This document shows positions 8,690 through 18,997 of a stretch of DNA of 64,000 bases, one piece after another. Under the pieces are notes generated by a model, which was not told the origin of the DNA, did not search any database, and worked only from the letters and a program-made list of their open reading frames with translations. The stretch is taken from assembly GCF_009712425.2 (NCBI RefSeq), contig NZ_VCJR02000003.1:248001-312000 (forward strand), in the 5' to 3' direction. The stretch's first letter is position 1, and the number at the start of each line of letters is the position of its first letter. Origin of the DNA: Aquisalinus luteolus (GTDB taxonomy: Bacteria > Pseudomonadota > Alphaproteobacteria > Caulobacterales > Parvularculaceae). Made by a program: the position numbers and the translations under genes.

Positions 8690-11119
8690 GTGAACAAGAC
8701 AGATCATCGTATTGATGCCGAAGCCTGGCCCTTGAAAAACAGGCCCGCCCGAAATGCCGCTATTGAGGCACAGGTCGCTGCCCTGCTTGGGCAGATGAGC
8801 CTCGAGGAAAAGGTCGGCCAGGTCATCCAGGCTGATCTTGCCAGCGTCACGCCGGAAGAAGCGCGCGATTATCATCTCGGCTCTATCCTGAATGGGGGCA
8901 ATTCCGCACCTGGCGGCAATAATCGCGCAGCGCCGCAGGAATTCCTCGATCTCGTTGACAGCTTCTTCAGGGCATCGACCGACAAGGCGAACGGACGGAC
9001 GGCTATCCCAATCATCTGGGGCACGGATGCCGTCCACGGCCACAACAATATCGTCGGCGCGACGATCTTCCCGCATAATATCGGCCTTGGCGCAGCCCGC
9101 GATCCGGATCTGATCCGCCGTATCGGAGAGGTGACAGCCCTGGAGGTGCGTACGACCGGCATGGACTGGACCTTTGCGCCGACGCTCGCGGTGGTCAGGG
9201 ATGATCGCTGGGGGCGCACCTATGAGAGCTATAGCGAACAGCCGGACATCATCGCGTCCTATGCCGGCGCGATGGTAGAGGGATTGCAGGGCATTCCCGG
9301 TACAGATGATTTCCTGTCCCATGATCATGTACTGGCGACAGCAAAGCATTTTGTCGGGGATGGCGGCACGGAAGGGGGTGCCGATCAGGGTGACTGCCGT
9401 GCCAGCAACGAGGAAATGCGTGATATCCATGCGGCGGGCTATCCGCCTGCGCTGGATGCTGGTGTGCAGACCGTCATGGCGTCTTTCAATACATGGCACG
9501 GGCGTAAGATGCATGGCTGTCGCGAAATGCTCAGCGATGTGCTTGTCGGTCGGCTCGGTTTTGACGGATTTGTCGTCGGCGACTGGAACGGTCATGGTCA
9601 GGTCGAAGGGTGCACAGTCACTTCCGCCGCTGCGGCCTTCAATGCAGGCCTCGACATGTTCATGGCGCCGGACAGCTGGAAGGGGCTTTACGAGACGACT
9701 CTGCAAGATGTCAGGGCAGGGCGCATCAGCGAGGAGCGCCTCGACGAAGCCGTTGCCCGAATTCTCCGCGTTAAGATACGTCTTGGCCTGTTCGAGGCAA
9801 TGCCACCAAAGGAACGCGCCTTTGCGGGCGATTTTTCGTTACTGGCCTGTGATGATCATCGCACCATTGCGCGGGAAGCCGTGCGCAAATCCCTCGTCCT
9901 GTTGAAGAATGACGGCGTGCTGCCGATCCGTGCTGGCAGCCGCATTCTTGTCTGTGGGGAGGGGGCAGACAATATCGGCATGCAATGCGGCGGCTGGACC
10001 CTGTCATGGCAGGGGACGGATAATGAAAATACCGACTTCCCGAACGGGCAGTCTGTTTTCGCAGCAGTGGAGGATGCGGTCGCAAATTGCGGTGGCTCTG
10101 TCGATCTGGCGCCTGATGGCAACTGGATGGAAAAACCAGATGTCGCCATCGTGGTTTTCGGCGAGCACCCCTATGCAGAATTCCAGGGCGACCGCGACAC
10201 GGTCGACTACAGCTCTGACGCTCCGCTGCAAATGATGAAAAATCTGCAGGCGGAGGGCATCCCGGTCGTCTCGGTGTTCCTGTCCGGCCGACCGCTATGG
10301 GTCAATCCGGAACTGAATGCCTCCAATGCCTTCGTGGCAGCCTTCCTTCCCGGCAGCGAAGGCGCGGGAATTGCGGACTTGCTCGTTGGCGACATGGCAG
10401 GCAATCCGCGCCATGACTATACGGGCAAGCTCAGTTTCTCCTGGCCGCGTGACCCGATGCAGACGCCCCTCAATGTTGGCGATGCGGACTACCAGCCTCT
10501 CTTTGCCTATGGTTACGGTCTCAGCATTACCGACAGCCATGTGCCGGTTGAGCATGATGAAAGCTGTGCCCTTGAGGTGCGAGGCAGCTATCGCCTCGCT
10601 GACCTGTTCATCGCCGGTCAGGCGCGCGGTGGCTGGCAGTTACTGCTCGCCGAAGATGATGGCAAGGCGCTCGCGATCAACGGGCCAAAGGTGGCGAGCG
10701 CCAGCGGTCTTATCAGCGTCGAGGCCAAGGATCACAAGGCGCAGGAAGATACCCGCATTGCAACATGGAAGGGGCCGGCAAGCCTGCTCATTTCAGGGCC
10801 GCCCACGGATTTCTCGCGCGAGGTCAACGCACAGATGTCGCTCATCGTGACCTGCCGTGTGGTTTCACCTCCCGCAGGTCCCGTGATGCTGACCCTGAAA
10901 GATGGCGATGGCGGCGAGGTTCAGGTCGATATCTCGCAGGACATCCGCAGCGATAATGACTGGCAGACCGTCGCCGTGCCGCTGTCCCACTTCGTGTCTG
11001 ACAAGCTGAACCAGAAAGCTGTCACCCAGCCATTCGGTCTTTATGCGGAGAACCCGTGGTCGCTCCAGATCGAGGGGATCAGGGTCGGTTCATGGGAAAG
11101 CGGCGACACCAATGCTTGA
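8690..11119 (+). CDS. Glycoside hydrolase family 3 beta-glycosidase, 809 aa
   Basis: Exo-acting beta-glucosidase or beta-mannosidase type enzyme. The N-terminal barrel carries KHFVGDGGTEGG (about 219) and the nucleophile Asp298 in GFDGFVVGDWNGHGQ; the second alpha/beta domain starts near residue 395 and a C-terminal extension resembling a carbohydrate-binding sandwich follows from about 620. The start is GTG at 8690 behind AGAGGAG. No signal peptide is seen, so unlike many homologues it may be cytoplasmic and act on imported oligosaccharides such as those from glucomannan. First gene of the mannan cluster; the symporter follows after 49 bases. Confidence 0.9.
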   Translation: MNKTDHRIDAEAWPLKNRPARNAAIEAQVAALLGQMSLEEKVGQVIQADLASVTPEEARDYHLGSILNGGNSAPGGNNRAAPQEFLDLVDSFFRASTDKANGRTAIPIIWGTDAVHGHNNIVGATIFPHNIGLGAARDPDLIRRIGEVTALEVRTTGMDWTFAPTLAVVRDDRWGRTYESYSEQPDIIASYAGAMVEGLQGIPGTDDFLSHDHVLATAKHFVGDGGTEGGADQGDCRASNEEMRDIHAAGYPPALDAGVQTVMASFNTWHGRKMHGCREMLSDVLVGRLGFDGFVVGDWNGHGQVEGCTVTSAAAAFNAGLDMFMAPDSWKGLYETTLQDVRAGRISEERLDEAVARILRVKIRLGLFEAMPPKERAFAGDFSLLACDDHRTIAREAVRKSLVLLKNDGVLPIRAGSRILVCGEGADNIGMQCGGWTLSWQGTDNENTDFPNGQSVFAAVEDAVANCGGSVDLAPDGNWMEKPDVAIVVFGEHPYAEFQGDRDTVDYSSDAPLQMMKNLQAEGIPVVSVFLSGRPLWVNPELNASNAFVAAFLPGSEGAGIADLLVGDMAGNPRHDYTGKLSFSWPRDPMQTPLNVGDADYQPLFAYGYGLSITDSHVPVEHDESCALEVRGSYRLADLFIAGQARGGWQLLLAEDDGKALAINGPKVASASGLISVEAKDHKAQEDTRIATWKGPASLLISGPPTDFSREVNAQMSLIVTCRVVSPPAGPVMLTLKDGDGGEVQVDISQDIRSDNDWQTVAVPLSHFVSDKLNQKAVTQPFGLYAENPWSLQIEGIRVGSWESGDTNA

Positions 11120-11168
11120 TCGGATAATCCCCGTGCAGCGAACAAAACGATAAAAAAGGGCAGGAACG

Positions 11169-13022
11169 ATGTCACTCACCGGTTTGGATCTCATTATCAT
11201 CATCGCCTATCTCGGTCTCACCGTGGCGATCGGCATGTTCATGTCTGGGCAGGCATCGAAAAGCCTGAAGGGCTATGCACTCGGCTCGAACAAGCTTCCC
11301 TGGTATGCGCTCGGCCTGTCCAACGCGTCGGGGATGTTCGATATCTCCGGCACGATGTGGCTGGTCTACCTGCTCTTCATCTACGGCTTGCAAAGCGTCT
11401 ACATCCCGTGGCTGTGGCCGACTTTCAACCAGGTCTTCCTGATGATCTTCCTGTCTCTCTGGCTGCGCCGTTCTGGCGTGATGACCGGGGCTGAGTGGAT
11501 CGAATTCCGTTTTGGCAAGGGCGTCGGCTCGACCATGTCGCACCTTGTCGTCGTCGTTTTCGCCCTCGTCATGGTGCTCGGCTATCTCGCCTATGGCTTT
11601 GTCGGCATCGGCAAGTTCGGCGCTGCCTTCATGCCATGGGAGTTGTCTTCCGACCCGCATATGAACGAGATCTATTACGGCCTCATCGTCGTCGGCCTGA
11701 CGTCGCTCTACGTCATCAAGGGCGGCATGTTCTCGGTCGTGATCACCGAGGTCATGCAATATATCGTCATGACCGTGGCCTCGATCGCGGTGGGCATCAT
11801 CGCCATCCAGACGGTCAGCCCTGAGCTGCTTGACAGCCTGACGCCGGATGGCTGGGCCGGGATTTTCCCCGGCTGGCGGCTCGACCTCGACTGGAATGAA
11901 ATCCTGCCATCGGCGAACTCGAAGATCGCGGAGGACGGGTACGAACTGTTCCAGATCTTCCTGATGCTGGTGCTGTTCAAGGGACTGCTGCAAAGCTTCG
12001 CCGGTCCGGCACCGAACTATGACATGCAGCGGGTTCTCTCGACCCGCACGCCGAAGGAAGCGGCTATGATGAGCGGTCTCGTCACCGTCGTTCTCGCGCC
12101 GGCCCGTTACATGCTGATCGCCGGTCTCGCCGTGCTCGCCATCGGCTTCTACATGACGCAGCTGAACGCGATGGGCGGTGATGTCGATTTCGAGCTGATC
12201 CTGCCTTTCGTGCTATCGAACTTCATCCCGGCTGGCTTGCTCGGCCTGCTCATCGCGGGGCTGCTTGCGGCCTTCATGTCGTCTTTCGCTGCGACGACCA
12301 ACGCGGCGCCGGCCTATGTCGTCAACGATATCTACAAGCGCTATATCAATCCGAACGCGTCGGAAAAGACCTATGTGTGGATGAGCTATGCCGTTGCCGC
12401 GCTGTTCATCGTAGTGGGCACGGCCTTTGGTCTTTATGCAACGGATATCAACTTCTTGCTTCAGTGGATCGTGTCTGCACTCTATGGCGGGTACACGGCC
12501 TCCAACGTGCTCAAATGGTACTGGTGGCGGTTCAACGGGCAGGGTTATTTCTGGGGCATGGTTGCCGGTCTCCTGTTTGCTATCCCGATGGCGTTCATGG
12601 ACCTCAATGCGCTCCATGCCTTCCCGCTGATGCTGGCCGTGTGCACCGCTGCCGCCATCGCCGGAACGCTGCTGACGCCGCCGACCGACATGGAGACGCT
12701 GGAGAAGTTCTACATCAAGACCCGGCCCTGGGGCTTCTGGGACCCGGTCCAGCAATCCCTCGTCGACAAGGGGCAGGGCGTACCGAAAAACCCGGATTTC
12801 TGGCGCGACATGATGAATATCGGCATTGGCCTTGTCTGGCATACCAGCCTGACGGCGGCACCGATCTTCATGGTCATCCAGCACTGGACGGAGATGACCA
12901 TCGCTATCGTCATCGCCGTGATCACGACCGCCGTCCTGAAATCCACCTGGTACGACAATCTGAAAGACTATGCCGAGGGTACGCCTGAAGCGGAGATCAA
13001 GAAGGAAGGATACGCAAAATGA
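11169..13022 (+). CDS. Sodium:solute symporter (SSS family), probable mannooligosaccharide importer, 617 aa
   Basis: Inner-membrane secondary transporter with about 13-14 hydrophobic helices. The start LTGLDLIIIIAYLGLTVAIG and the motifs GYALGSNKLPWYALGLSN and GLLIAGLLAAFMSSFAATTN are those of sugar-transporting SSS proteins. It lies between GH3 and the GH26 mannanase and overlaps the latter by 4 bases. Known mannan clusters that use an epimerase/GH130 route carry similar symporters, so mannobiose is the likely substrate, by context only. Confidence 0.88.
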   Translation: MSLTGLDLIIIIAYLGLTVAIGMFMSGQASKSLKGYALGSNKLPWYALGLSNASGMFDISGTMWLVYLLFIYGLQSVYIPWLWPTFNQVFLMIFLSLWLRRSGVMTGAEWIEFRFGKGVGSTMSHLVVVVFALVMVLGYLAYGFVGIGKFGAAFMPWELSSDPHMNEIYYGLIVVGLTSLYVIKGGMFSVVITEVMQYIVMTVASIAVGIIAIQTVSPELLDSLTPDGWAGIFPGWRLDLDWNEILPSANSKIAEDGYELFQIFLMLVLFKGLLQSFAGPAPNYDMQRVLSTRTPKEAAMMSGLVTVVLAPARYMLIAGLAVLAIGFYMTQLNAMGGDVDFELILPFVLSNFIPAGLLGLLIAGLLAAFMSSFAATTNAAPAYVVNDIYKRYINPNASEKTYVWMSYAVAALFIVVGTAFGLYATDINFLLQWIVSALYGGYTASNVLKWYWWRFNGQGYFWGMVAGLLFAIPMAFMDLNALHAFPLMLAVCTAAAIAGTLLTPPTDMETLEKFYIKTRPWGFWDPVQQSLVDKGQGVPKNPDFWRDMMNIGIGLVWHTSLTAAPIFMVIQHWTEMTIAIVIAVITTAVLKSTWYDNLKDYAEGTPEAEIKKEGYAK

Positions 13023-14179
13023 TCAGGCTGCTGACCAGAATTTCTTATGGGTTTGCAGCTTTAGGCATCCTCGCCACGGCTGGCTGCGCCGAGCCAGCGA
13101 ACTCCAGCCAGTCCGACGCCTCTTCTGTTGATGCCGTAGAGACGACGCCAGTCATATCCGATTACGGCCAGCGCCGCGACGAGGTAATCGCCCTGCTGGA
13201 AGATGTCGGCGCGGCGGGCAACACGCTGTCCGGCCAGCAGGTCAACGAATATGAAGTCTTCATTCCCTGTGACAGCTTCGATTTTATCGAGGAAATGACG
13301 GGGCAGACACCGGCGGTACTCGGCCTCGAACTGATGTTTGCCATGGAATATGAAGGCTATCGCGAGCTGATGCTCGCCCATGCGGAGCGTCAGGCGGCGC
13401 GCGGCGGCCTTGTGACTTTCACCTGGCATGCGCGCAATCCGATCAAGGTCTGTCCGCGCGGGGAATATTACGAGTGCTCGCAATATGCGATGAGCGATGA
13501 GGAACTTGCCCGCGTCCTCACCCCCGGCACACGCGAGCATGAGCTGTGGCTGAAGGACCTCGATGCGACGGCGGAGATCCTGAAGGAATACGCCGGTCAG
13601 GGCATCACGCTCCTGTTCCGGCCATTCCACGAAATGAATGGCGGCTGGTTCTGGTGGGGCCAGAAACAGCAATATGCAGACCTCTGGGCCATGACCTATG
13701 ACCGTATCACCAACCATCACGGCATCACTAACATGATCTGGGTCTGGGGCGCTGACAAGGGTGCCGAAGGCGCGGAGCAGTATTACCCGGCAGACGGGAC
13801 GGTCGATTTCGCCGGGACAGATTTTTATGCGGCGGGCACGGATGATGCCCAGTTCATGACCGGCTATGGCAATGTCCAGCCGCTGAACGAGAACGGCTTC
13901 ATCGCCATCACGGAGGTCGGGGTGATGCCGAACTATGAGATATTCCAGCAGATCAAGCCGCTCTGGTTCCTGCAATGGGGCGGCTCCTTCATGAACCCCG
14001 ACTGGGATTATGCCGGAAATTGCGACCGCTGCTCGCCCAAGGGCCATGTCGAGGAGGTCTATTCCTGGCCGGAAGTCTTGAATGTCGAGGAAATGCCGAA
14101 GACCGATCGCATGCGTGCAGCGATGGACCCGGCAGCGGCGGAGGAAGCCCCTAGAGAGTGCCCGCTGAGCCTGCTTTAG
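13019..14179 (+). CDS. GH26 endo-beta-1,4-mannanase lipoprotein, 386 aa
   Basis: Cuts the mannan backbone. Signal peptide with lipobox LATAGC and lipidated Cys23, then a GH26 barrel: acid/base Glu205 in [14 protein letters not shown], a conserved WVWG segment, and the nucleophile Glu299 in FIAITEVG. Anchoring in a membrane suggests degradation at the cell surface or in the periplasm. It overlaps the symporter gene by 4 bases and is followed closely by the GH130 gene. Confidence 0.92.
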   Translation: MIRLLTRISYGFAALGILATAGCAEPANSSQSDASSVDAVETTPVISDYGQRRDEVIALLEDVGAAGNTLSGQQVNEYEVFIPCDSFDFIEEMTGQTPAVLGLELMFAMEYEGYRELMLAHAERQAARGGLVTFTWHARNPIKVCPRGEYYECSQYAMSDEELARVLTPGTREHELWLKDLDATAEILKEYAGQGITLLFRPFHEMNGGWFWWGQKQQYADLWAMTYDRITNHHGITNMIWVWGADKGAEGAEQYYPADGTVDFAGTDFYAAGTDDAQFMTGYGNVQPLNENGFIAITEVGVMPNYEIFQQIKPLWFLQWGGSFMNPDWDYAGNCDRCSPKGHVEEVYSWPEVLNVEEMPKTDRMRAAMDPAAAEEAPRECPLSLL

Positions 14180-14222
14180 ACTTGAAACTGATTTGATAAT
14201 TCGTGCCCTGATGGAGTTATTC

Positions 14223-15395
14223 ATGGCCAGACCTGATTTTGACGACCGCCTTTCCCGCCTGAAGCGGGAGCATGAGGCGCTGATCAACCGCCCGAACTAT
14301 GTCAATGGTCTCGGCAACGGCATTTATGACCGCTATATCTATCCGGTCGTCACCGCCGACCATGCGCCGATCGAGTGGCGCTATGACCTGAACCCGGCGA
14401 CAAACCCATGGCTGATGGAGCGCATGGGCATCAACGCCGCGTTCAATGCCGGGGCGATAAAGTGGAACGGCAGATATACCATGGTGGTGCGGGTCGAGGG
14501 CGATGACCGCAAATCCTTCTTCGCGCTTGCCGACAGCGACAAGCCGACAGAGGGCTTCCGCTTCCATGATTACCCGATCCGCCTGCCGCAGACCGATGAG
14601 CCGGACACCAATGTCTATGACATGCGCCTGACGCAGCACGAGGACGGCTATATCTACGGCCTGTTCTGTACGGAACGGAAGGACAAGTCCAATCCTGATA
14701 CCTCCGCCGCCGTCGCCAATTGCGGCATCGTGCGCACGAAGGATATGGAGAACTGGGAGCGCCTGCCGGACCTGACATCGAATTCCGGCCAGCAGCGTAA
14801 CGTCGTCCTTCACCCTGAATTCGTGGACGGAAAATATGGCATCTACACGCGCCCGCAGGACGGGTTCATCTCTGTCGGCTCCGGCGGCGGTATCGGCTGG
14901 GGGCTGACAGACAGCATGGAAAACCCGGTCGTCGAGAAGGAAGAGATCGTCGACGGCAAGGTCTATCACACGATCAAGGAGGTCAAGAATGGGCAGGGGC
15001 CTGCACCGATCAGGACCGCCGATGGCTGGCTGCACCTCGCCCACGGCGTTCGCAACACCGCGGCTGGCCTTCGGTATGTGGCCTATCTGTTCATGACCGA
15101 GTTGGACCGGCCCTGGGTCAAGACATACCAGCCAGCCGGGCACCTGATCGAGCCACAGGGCGAGGAGCGTGTAGGCGACGTTTCTAATGTAATCTTCGTC
15201 AATGGCTGGATCGCGGATGATGATGGCTCGGTCTATATCTATTACGCCTCGTCAGATACGCGCATGCATGTGGCGAGGACATCCGTTGAGCAGCTGGTTG
15301 ATTTTGCGAAGAACACGCCATCTGACCCGTTGCATTCGCACCTGTCGGTCGAGCAGCGTTGCGAGCTGATCAAGCGCAATAGTGACCTCGGCTAG
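14223..15395 (+). CDS. GH130 mannosylglucose phosphorylase, 390 aa
   Basis: Phosphorolyses 4-O-beta-mannosyl-glucose to mannose-1-phosphate and glucose. The five-bladed propeller sequence shows the proton donor Asp133 in TNVYDMRLT and the family stretch [20 protein letters not shown], typical of subfamily GH130_1. I take ATG14223 ([10 protein letters not shown]) behind GGAG; an in-frame upstream TTG at 14193 has no ribosome site. No signal peptide, so cytoplasmic. The epimerase that makes its substrate follows after 5 bases, which is the strongest context evidence for this specificity. Confidence 0.9.
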   Translation: MARPDFDDRLSRLKREHEALINRPNYVNGLGNGIYDRYIYPVVTADHAPIEWRYDLNPATNPWLMERMGINAAFNAGAIKWNGRYTMVVRVEGDDRKSFFALADSDKPTEGFRFHDYPIRLPQTDEPDTNVYDMRLTQHEDGYIYGLFCTERKDKSNPDTSAAVANCGIVRTKDMENWERLPDLTSNSGQQRNVVLHPEFVDGKYGIYTRPQDGFISVGSGGGIGWGLTDSMENPVVEKEEIVDGKVYHTIKEVKNGQGPAPIRTADGWLHLAHGVRNTAAGLRYVAYLFMTELDRPWVKTYQPAGHLIEPQGEERVGDVSNVIFVNGWIADDDGSVYIYYASSDTRMHVARTSVEQLVDFAKNTPSDPLHSHLSVEQRCELIKRNSDLG

Positions 15396-15400
15396 GGTTT

Positions 15401-16612
15401 ATGGATCGTACGCTGAATACCCTACGCGACGAGTTTCGGTCCGAGCTGGAGCGGATTGCCGACTGGTGGATGGCCAATGCACCGGACGATGCCAATGGCG
15501 GGTTCCATGGCCAGATCAATATGGACAATACGCCTGAGCCGGGGGCGGAGAAGGGCTGCGTGCTCAATGCCCGTATTCTCTGGACCTTTTCCGAACTCGC
15601 CGCCTTCGATGACCGGGCCGAGTATCGCGCCATGGCCGACCGTGCCTATGAGAGTTTCACGGGTTCTTTCCTCGATCCCATCCATGGCGGGGCGTGGTGG
15701 TCGCTGAATGCTGACGGCGCGCCGTCCAGCCGCCGCAAACAGACCTATGCGCAGGGTTTCGGCATTTATGGTCTGAGTGCCTATTATCACCTGACCGGAG
15801 AGCAGAGGGTGCTGGACTATGCGCTGGAGCTGGCGAGGCTGCTGGAAGAGAAAACCTACGACGCAGAAAAGGGCGGCTATATCGAGGCCTTCGCCGAGGA
15901 CTGGTCGCCAATAGATGATGTGCGCCTGTCCGAACGCGACCTTCAGGCGACGAAGACAATGAACACCCACCTGCATATCCTCGAGCCCTATACGGCGCTT
16001 TATCGTGTTCATCCGACCGACCACACCCGCGAGTTACTACGCAAGAACATCGTCCTGCTGGCCGAAAAGTTCATTGCGCCGCGTGGCACGCATCAGCGCC
16101 TGTTCTTCGACGATAACTGGAACAGCCTCAGCGACGAGGTATCGTTCGGCCATGACATCGAGGCCTCATGGCTGCTGCATGAAGCGCTTGAGGTGCTGGA
16201 CGATCCTGCGCTGATGGCGCTCTACCTGCCCCATGTGCGCCAGCTTGCCGATGCCTGTCTGAAGGAAAGCCTGAATGCCTTTGGCGAGGGAATCTGCGAA
16301 CTGGGCCATCACGGGCCTGAACGCATTTATGAGTGGTGGTGCCAGGCGGAGGCGCTGGTCGGGTTCCTCAATGCCTGGCAATTGACCGGCGAGGAGCGCT
16401 ATCTGCGCGCTGTGATGGAAGTCTGGCAGTTCATCAAATCCGATGTTCTCGATACGGAAAATGGCGACTGGCATGCCTATGCCGGCGATGTACCCGACTA
16501 CAGCAATCTCGGTTACAAGGCCGGGTTCTGGAAAGGCCCGTATCATACCTGCCGTGCCTTGATAGAGTGCGCTCGACGCATCGACACATTGACGGGAGGA
16601 AAAGCATGCTGA
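15401..16612 (+). CDS. AGE-family 2-epimerase, probable mannobiose/cellobiose 2-epimerase, 403 aa
   Basis: An (alpha/alpha)6-barrel epimerase expected to convert the reducing-end mannose of mannobiose to glucose, giving mannosylglucose for GH130. Conserved histidines are seen in EVSFGHDIEASWLLHEAL, in CELGHHGPERIYEWWCQAEA and near the end in GFWKGPYHTCRALIE, as in cellobiose 2-epimerases rather than N-acylglucosamine epimerases. It begins 5 bases after the GH130 stop and its end overlaps the aldo/keto reductase start by 7 bases. Confidence 0.88.
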   Translation: MDRTLNTLRDEFRSELERIADWWMANAPDDANGGFHGQINMDNTPEPGAEKGCVLNARILWTFSELAAFDDRAEYRAMADRAYESFTGSFLDPIHGGAWWSLNADGAPSSRRKQTYAQGFGIYGLSAYYHLTGEQRVLDYALELARLLEEKTYDAEKGGYIEAFAEDWSPIDDVRLSERDLQATKTMNTHLHILEPYTALYRVHPTDHTRELLRKNIVLLAEKFIAPRGTHQRLFFDDNWNSLSDEVSFGHDIEASWLLHEALEVLDDPALMALYLPHVRQLADACLKESLNAFGEGICELGHHGPERIYEWWCQAEALVGFLNAWQLTGEERYLRAVMEVWQFIKSDVLDTENGDWHAYAGDVPDYSNLGYKAGFWKGPYHTCRALIECARRIDTLTGGKAC

Positions 16613-17475
16613 CACCTTCACCTAACTCTTTCGCTTTCGGCACATGGCGGTTTTCAACTGCGACCTATGACGACTTTGCCGAATGCCTGTCGATCTGCAA
16701 GCAGCACGGCATCACCCATATCGACACAGCGGACGTCTATGGCGGGGAGGAGGGGTTCGGCACGGTCGAGACCCTGCTCGGCAGGCTGCGCAGTGAGGCT
16801 CCGGAGCTGTTCGATGGTACCACGCTGGCGACCAAGATCGGCATCCAGTTCGGCAGCCCCTATAATCAGAGCCCGTCTTATCTTCGCGATGCCATGCGCG
16901 CCAGCCTCGACCGTTTGCAGATGGACAAGGTCGATCTCATCTACATCCACCGGCCCGATAACCTCGCCCATCCGGCCGATGTCGCTGAAGTACTGGATGG
17001 CTTCGTTCTTGAGGGGCTGACCGAAAAGGTGGCTGTCTCCAACTATACGCCATGGCAGGTCGCGGCGCTGCGCACTTACCTGCAGGCGGAAATCTACGCC
17101 CACCAGATCGAGTTCTCGCCGCTCTATGTGGCGCCGATCTTCGAGGGTCTATTGGATGACGCCATGTCTCACCGCACCCGCATCGCGGCATGGTCACCGC
17201 TGGGCGGCGGCAGCCTGTTCGGTGACAAGGCTCACATGGAAACGCACGTCCTGCGTGTTCGCGAGGAAATGGACGACCTTGCCAAGGCCCACGACGCCAG
17301 CCTTGCCGATATCGCCTATGGCTTCGTGCGCCAGCACCCGGGGGGCGCGGTGCCGATCATTGGCACGACCAAGCCTGCCCGCCTGCGCGAAACGCTGGAA
17401 GCAACACCGGTCAGCCTTGAACGAAACGAATGGTATCGCCTGCTTGAGGCGAGCCTTGGCCACAGGATGCCATGA
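16606..17475 (+). CDS. Aldo/keto reductase, about 289 aa
   Basis: NAD(P)H-dependent oxidoreductase of the AKR barrel family: Asp40 and Tyr45 of the catalytic tetrad in HIDTADVYGG, the Lys in LATKIG, the His in IYIHRPDN, and the cofactor motifs IAAWSPLGGG and VPIIGTTKPARL. The start ATG16606 has a GGGAGGA site and lies inside the end of the epimerase gene. A sugar or sugar-derived aldehyde is a plausible substrate from context, but no known mannan pathway step requires it. Confidence 0.85.
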   Translation: MLTPSPNSFAFGTWRFSTATYDDFAECLSICKQHGITHIDTADVYGGEEGFGTVETLLGRLRSEAPELFDGTTLATKIGIQFGSPYNQSPSYLRDAMRASLDRLQMDKVDLIYIHRPDNLAHPADVAEVLDGFVLEGLTEKVAVSNYTPWQVAALRTYLQAEIYAHQIEFSPLYVAPIFEGLLDDAMSHRTRIAAWSPLGGGSLFGDKAHMETHVLRVREEMDDLAKAHDASLADIAYGFVRQHPGGAVPIIGTTKPARLRETLEATPVSLERNEWYRLLEASLGHRMP

Positions 17476-17500
17476 TAACTCTGTAGAGGGAGGAAACGAG

Positions 17501-18922
17501 ATGGACTTTAGAAAACTTGCCTTGCCGCTTGCCGCGCTCGCCGCTGCTGGCCTGATGGCGTGCTCCGAGCCCGCACAACCGGAAACGAATGCCGGCACCC
17601 TGGATATGACGGCGGGCTCCGGCGCGCCGGTCGATCCTGAAACGGGCGGCATGGCGCAAACCGAGGAGGCGAGCGACTTCGTCACCGTCGACGGCATGCG
17701 CTTTACGCTAGAGGGCGAGGATTACGCCTATGTCGGCGCAAACATGTGGTACGGCGCCTATCTCGGCGCAGATACCGAGTATGGCGATCGCGACCGCCTC
17801 ATCCGCGAGCTTGATTTCCTGAAGGAGAATGGCGTCACCAATCTGCGCGTCCTTGGCTCCTCCGAGCTGTCGCCGCTCAACAACTCCGTCCGCCCGACAT
17901 TCCGTGACGAGACCGGTGCCTATAATGAGGAGCTGATGGTCGGGCTCGACTTCCTGCTCGCCGAGATGGGCAAGCGTGACATGAAGGCCGTGATCTATCT
18001 CAACAATTTCTGGGAATGGTCCGGCGGCATGGTCACTTACCTGTATTGGACCAATGGCGGCGAGTTCATCAATCTCGGTGACCCGGCCCACCCGTGGCCG
18101 GCCTTTGCCGTCTTTTCCGCCGGGTTCTACCGGTCCGAAGCCGCCAACGAGCTTTATCGCGATTATATCGATGCGCTGGTGACTCGCACCAACACGATTA
18201 CCGGCATTCCCTATACGGAAGACAGTGCCATCATGTCGTGGCAGCTGGCGAACGAGCCGCGCTCCGGCGGCGGTACGCCGGAAGAGGAGCAATACCTGCC
18301 GGACTTCTATGCGTGGATCGACGACACGGCGGGCTATATCAAGTCGCTCGACCCCAACCATCTCGTCTCTTCCGGCAATGAAGGCTCCATGGGCTGCGGC
18401 GGCAGCATGGACTGCTTCATCGAGGCCCACGACACAGACAATATCGATTACCTGACCTTCCATATGTGGCCAAAGAACTGGGGCTGGATGGATGCGACAG
18501 ACATGGAAGGCACGTGGGATCGCACGGCGGCAAACGCCATGGAGTATATCGAGGCCCATATCGATGTCGCGCGTGACATGGACCGGCCGCTGGTGCTGGA
18601 GGAGTTCGGCTTCGACCGTGATGGCGGCAGCTTCGACAAGGCGGCCAGCACGGATTATCGCGACCGCTTCTATACCATGGTCTTCGACCGTATCGAAGAA
18701 AGCGTGGATGCAGGCGGCCCGCTCGTCGGGTCGAACTTCTGGTCGTGGGGCGGTTATGGCGAGGCTGCTCACGATGATTATCTCTGGCAGAATGGCGACA
18801 AGAGCTATACCGGTGACCCGCCCCAGGAGCCGCAGGGCCTCAATTCGATCTTCGCTGGCGATGACACGACAATCGAGGTGCTGGCAGATCACGCAGAAAC
18901 TCTGGAGAGTCTGACAGAATAG
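17501..18922 (+). CDS. GH5 endo-beta-mannanase lipoprotein, 473 aa
   Basis: Second secreted mannan-cleaving enzyme. Lipoprotein signal with Cys21 (LAAAGLMAC), an acidic linker to residue 60, then a GH5 barrel: acid/base Glu252 in MSWQLANEPRSGG and nucleophile Glu368 in RPLVLEEFGFDRDGG, with YVGANMWYGAYLG at the barrel entry as in GH5 mannanases. I chose ATG17501 because it has a GGGAGGA site and a clean signal peptide; the same frame stays open upstream into the reductase gene without meaning. Confidence 0.9.
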   Translation: MDFRKLALPLAALAAAGLMACSEPAQPETNAGTLDMTAGSGAPVDPETGGMAQTEEASDFVTVDGMRFTLEGEDYAYVGANMWYGAYLGADTEYGDRDRLIRELDFLKENGVTNLRVLGSSELSPLNNSVRPTFRDETGAYNEELMVGLDFLLAEMGKRDMKAVIYLNNFWEWSGGMVTYLYWTNGGEFINLGDPAHPWPAFAVFSAGFYRSEAANELYRDYIDALVTRTNTITGIPYTEDSAIMSWQLANEPRSGGGTPEEEQYLPDFYAWIDDTAGYIKSLDPNHLVSSGNEGSMGCGGSMDCFIEAHDTDNIDYLTFHMWPKNWGWMDATDMEGTWDRTAANAMEYIEAHIDVARDMDRPLVLEEFGFDRDGGSFDKAASTDYRDRFYTMVFDRIEESVDAGGPLVGSNFWSWGGYGEAAHDDYLWQNGDKSYTGDPPQEPQGLNSIFAGDDTTIEVLADHAETLESLTE

Positions 18923-18997
18923 ACATGGATTGGCGCTTTGCCTCAGCGGCCAAGAGGATTATGCTGATCCCACGAATAATACGGGGTTGGATTCCAA

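Noticed and set aside
17708-18892. Minus-strand frame of 394 codons opposite the GH5 gene
   Set aside because: Shadow frame; the plus strand carries both GH5 catalytic glutamates and a lipoprotein signal.
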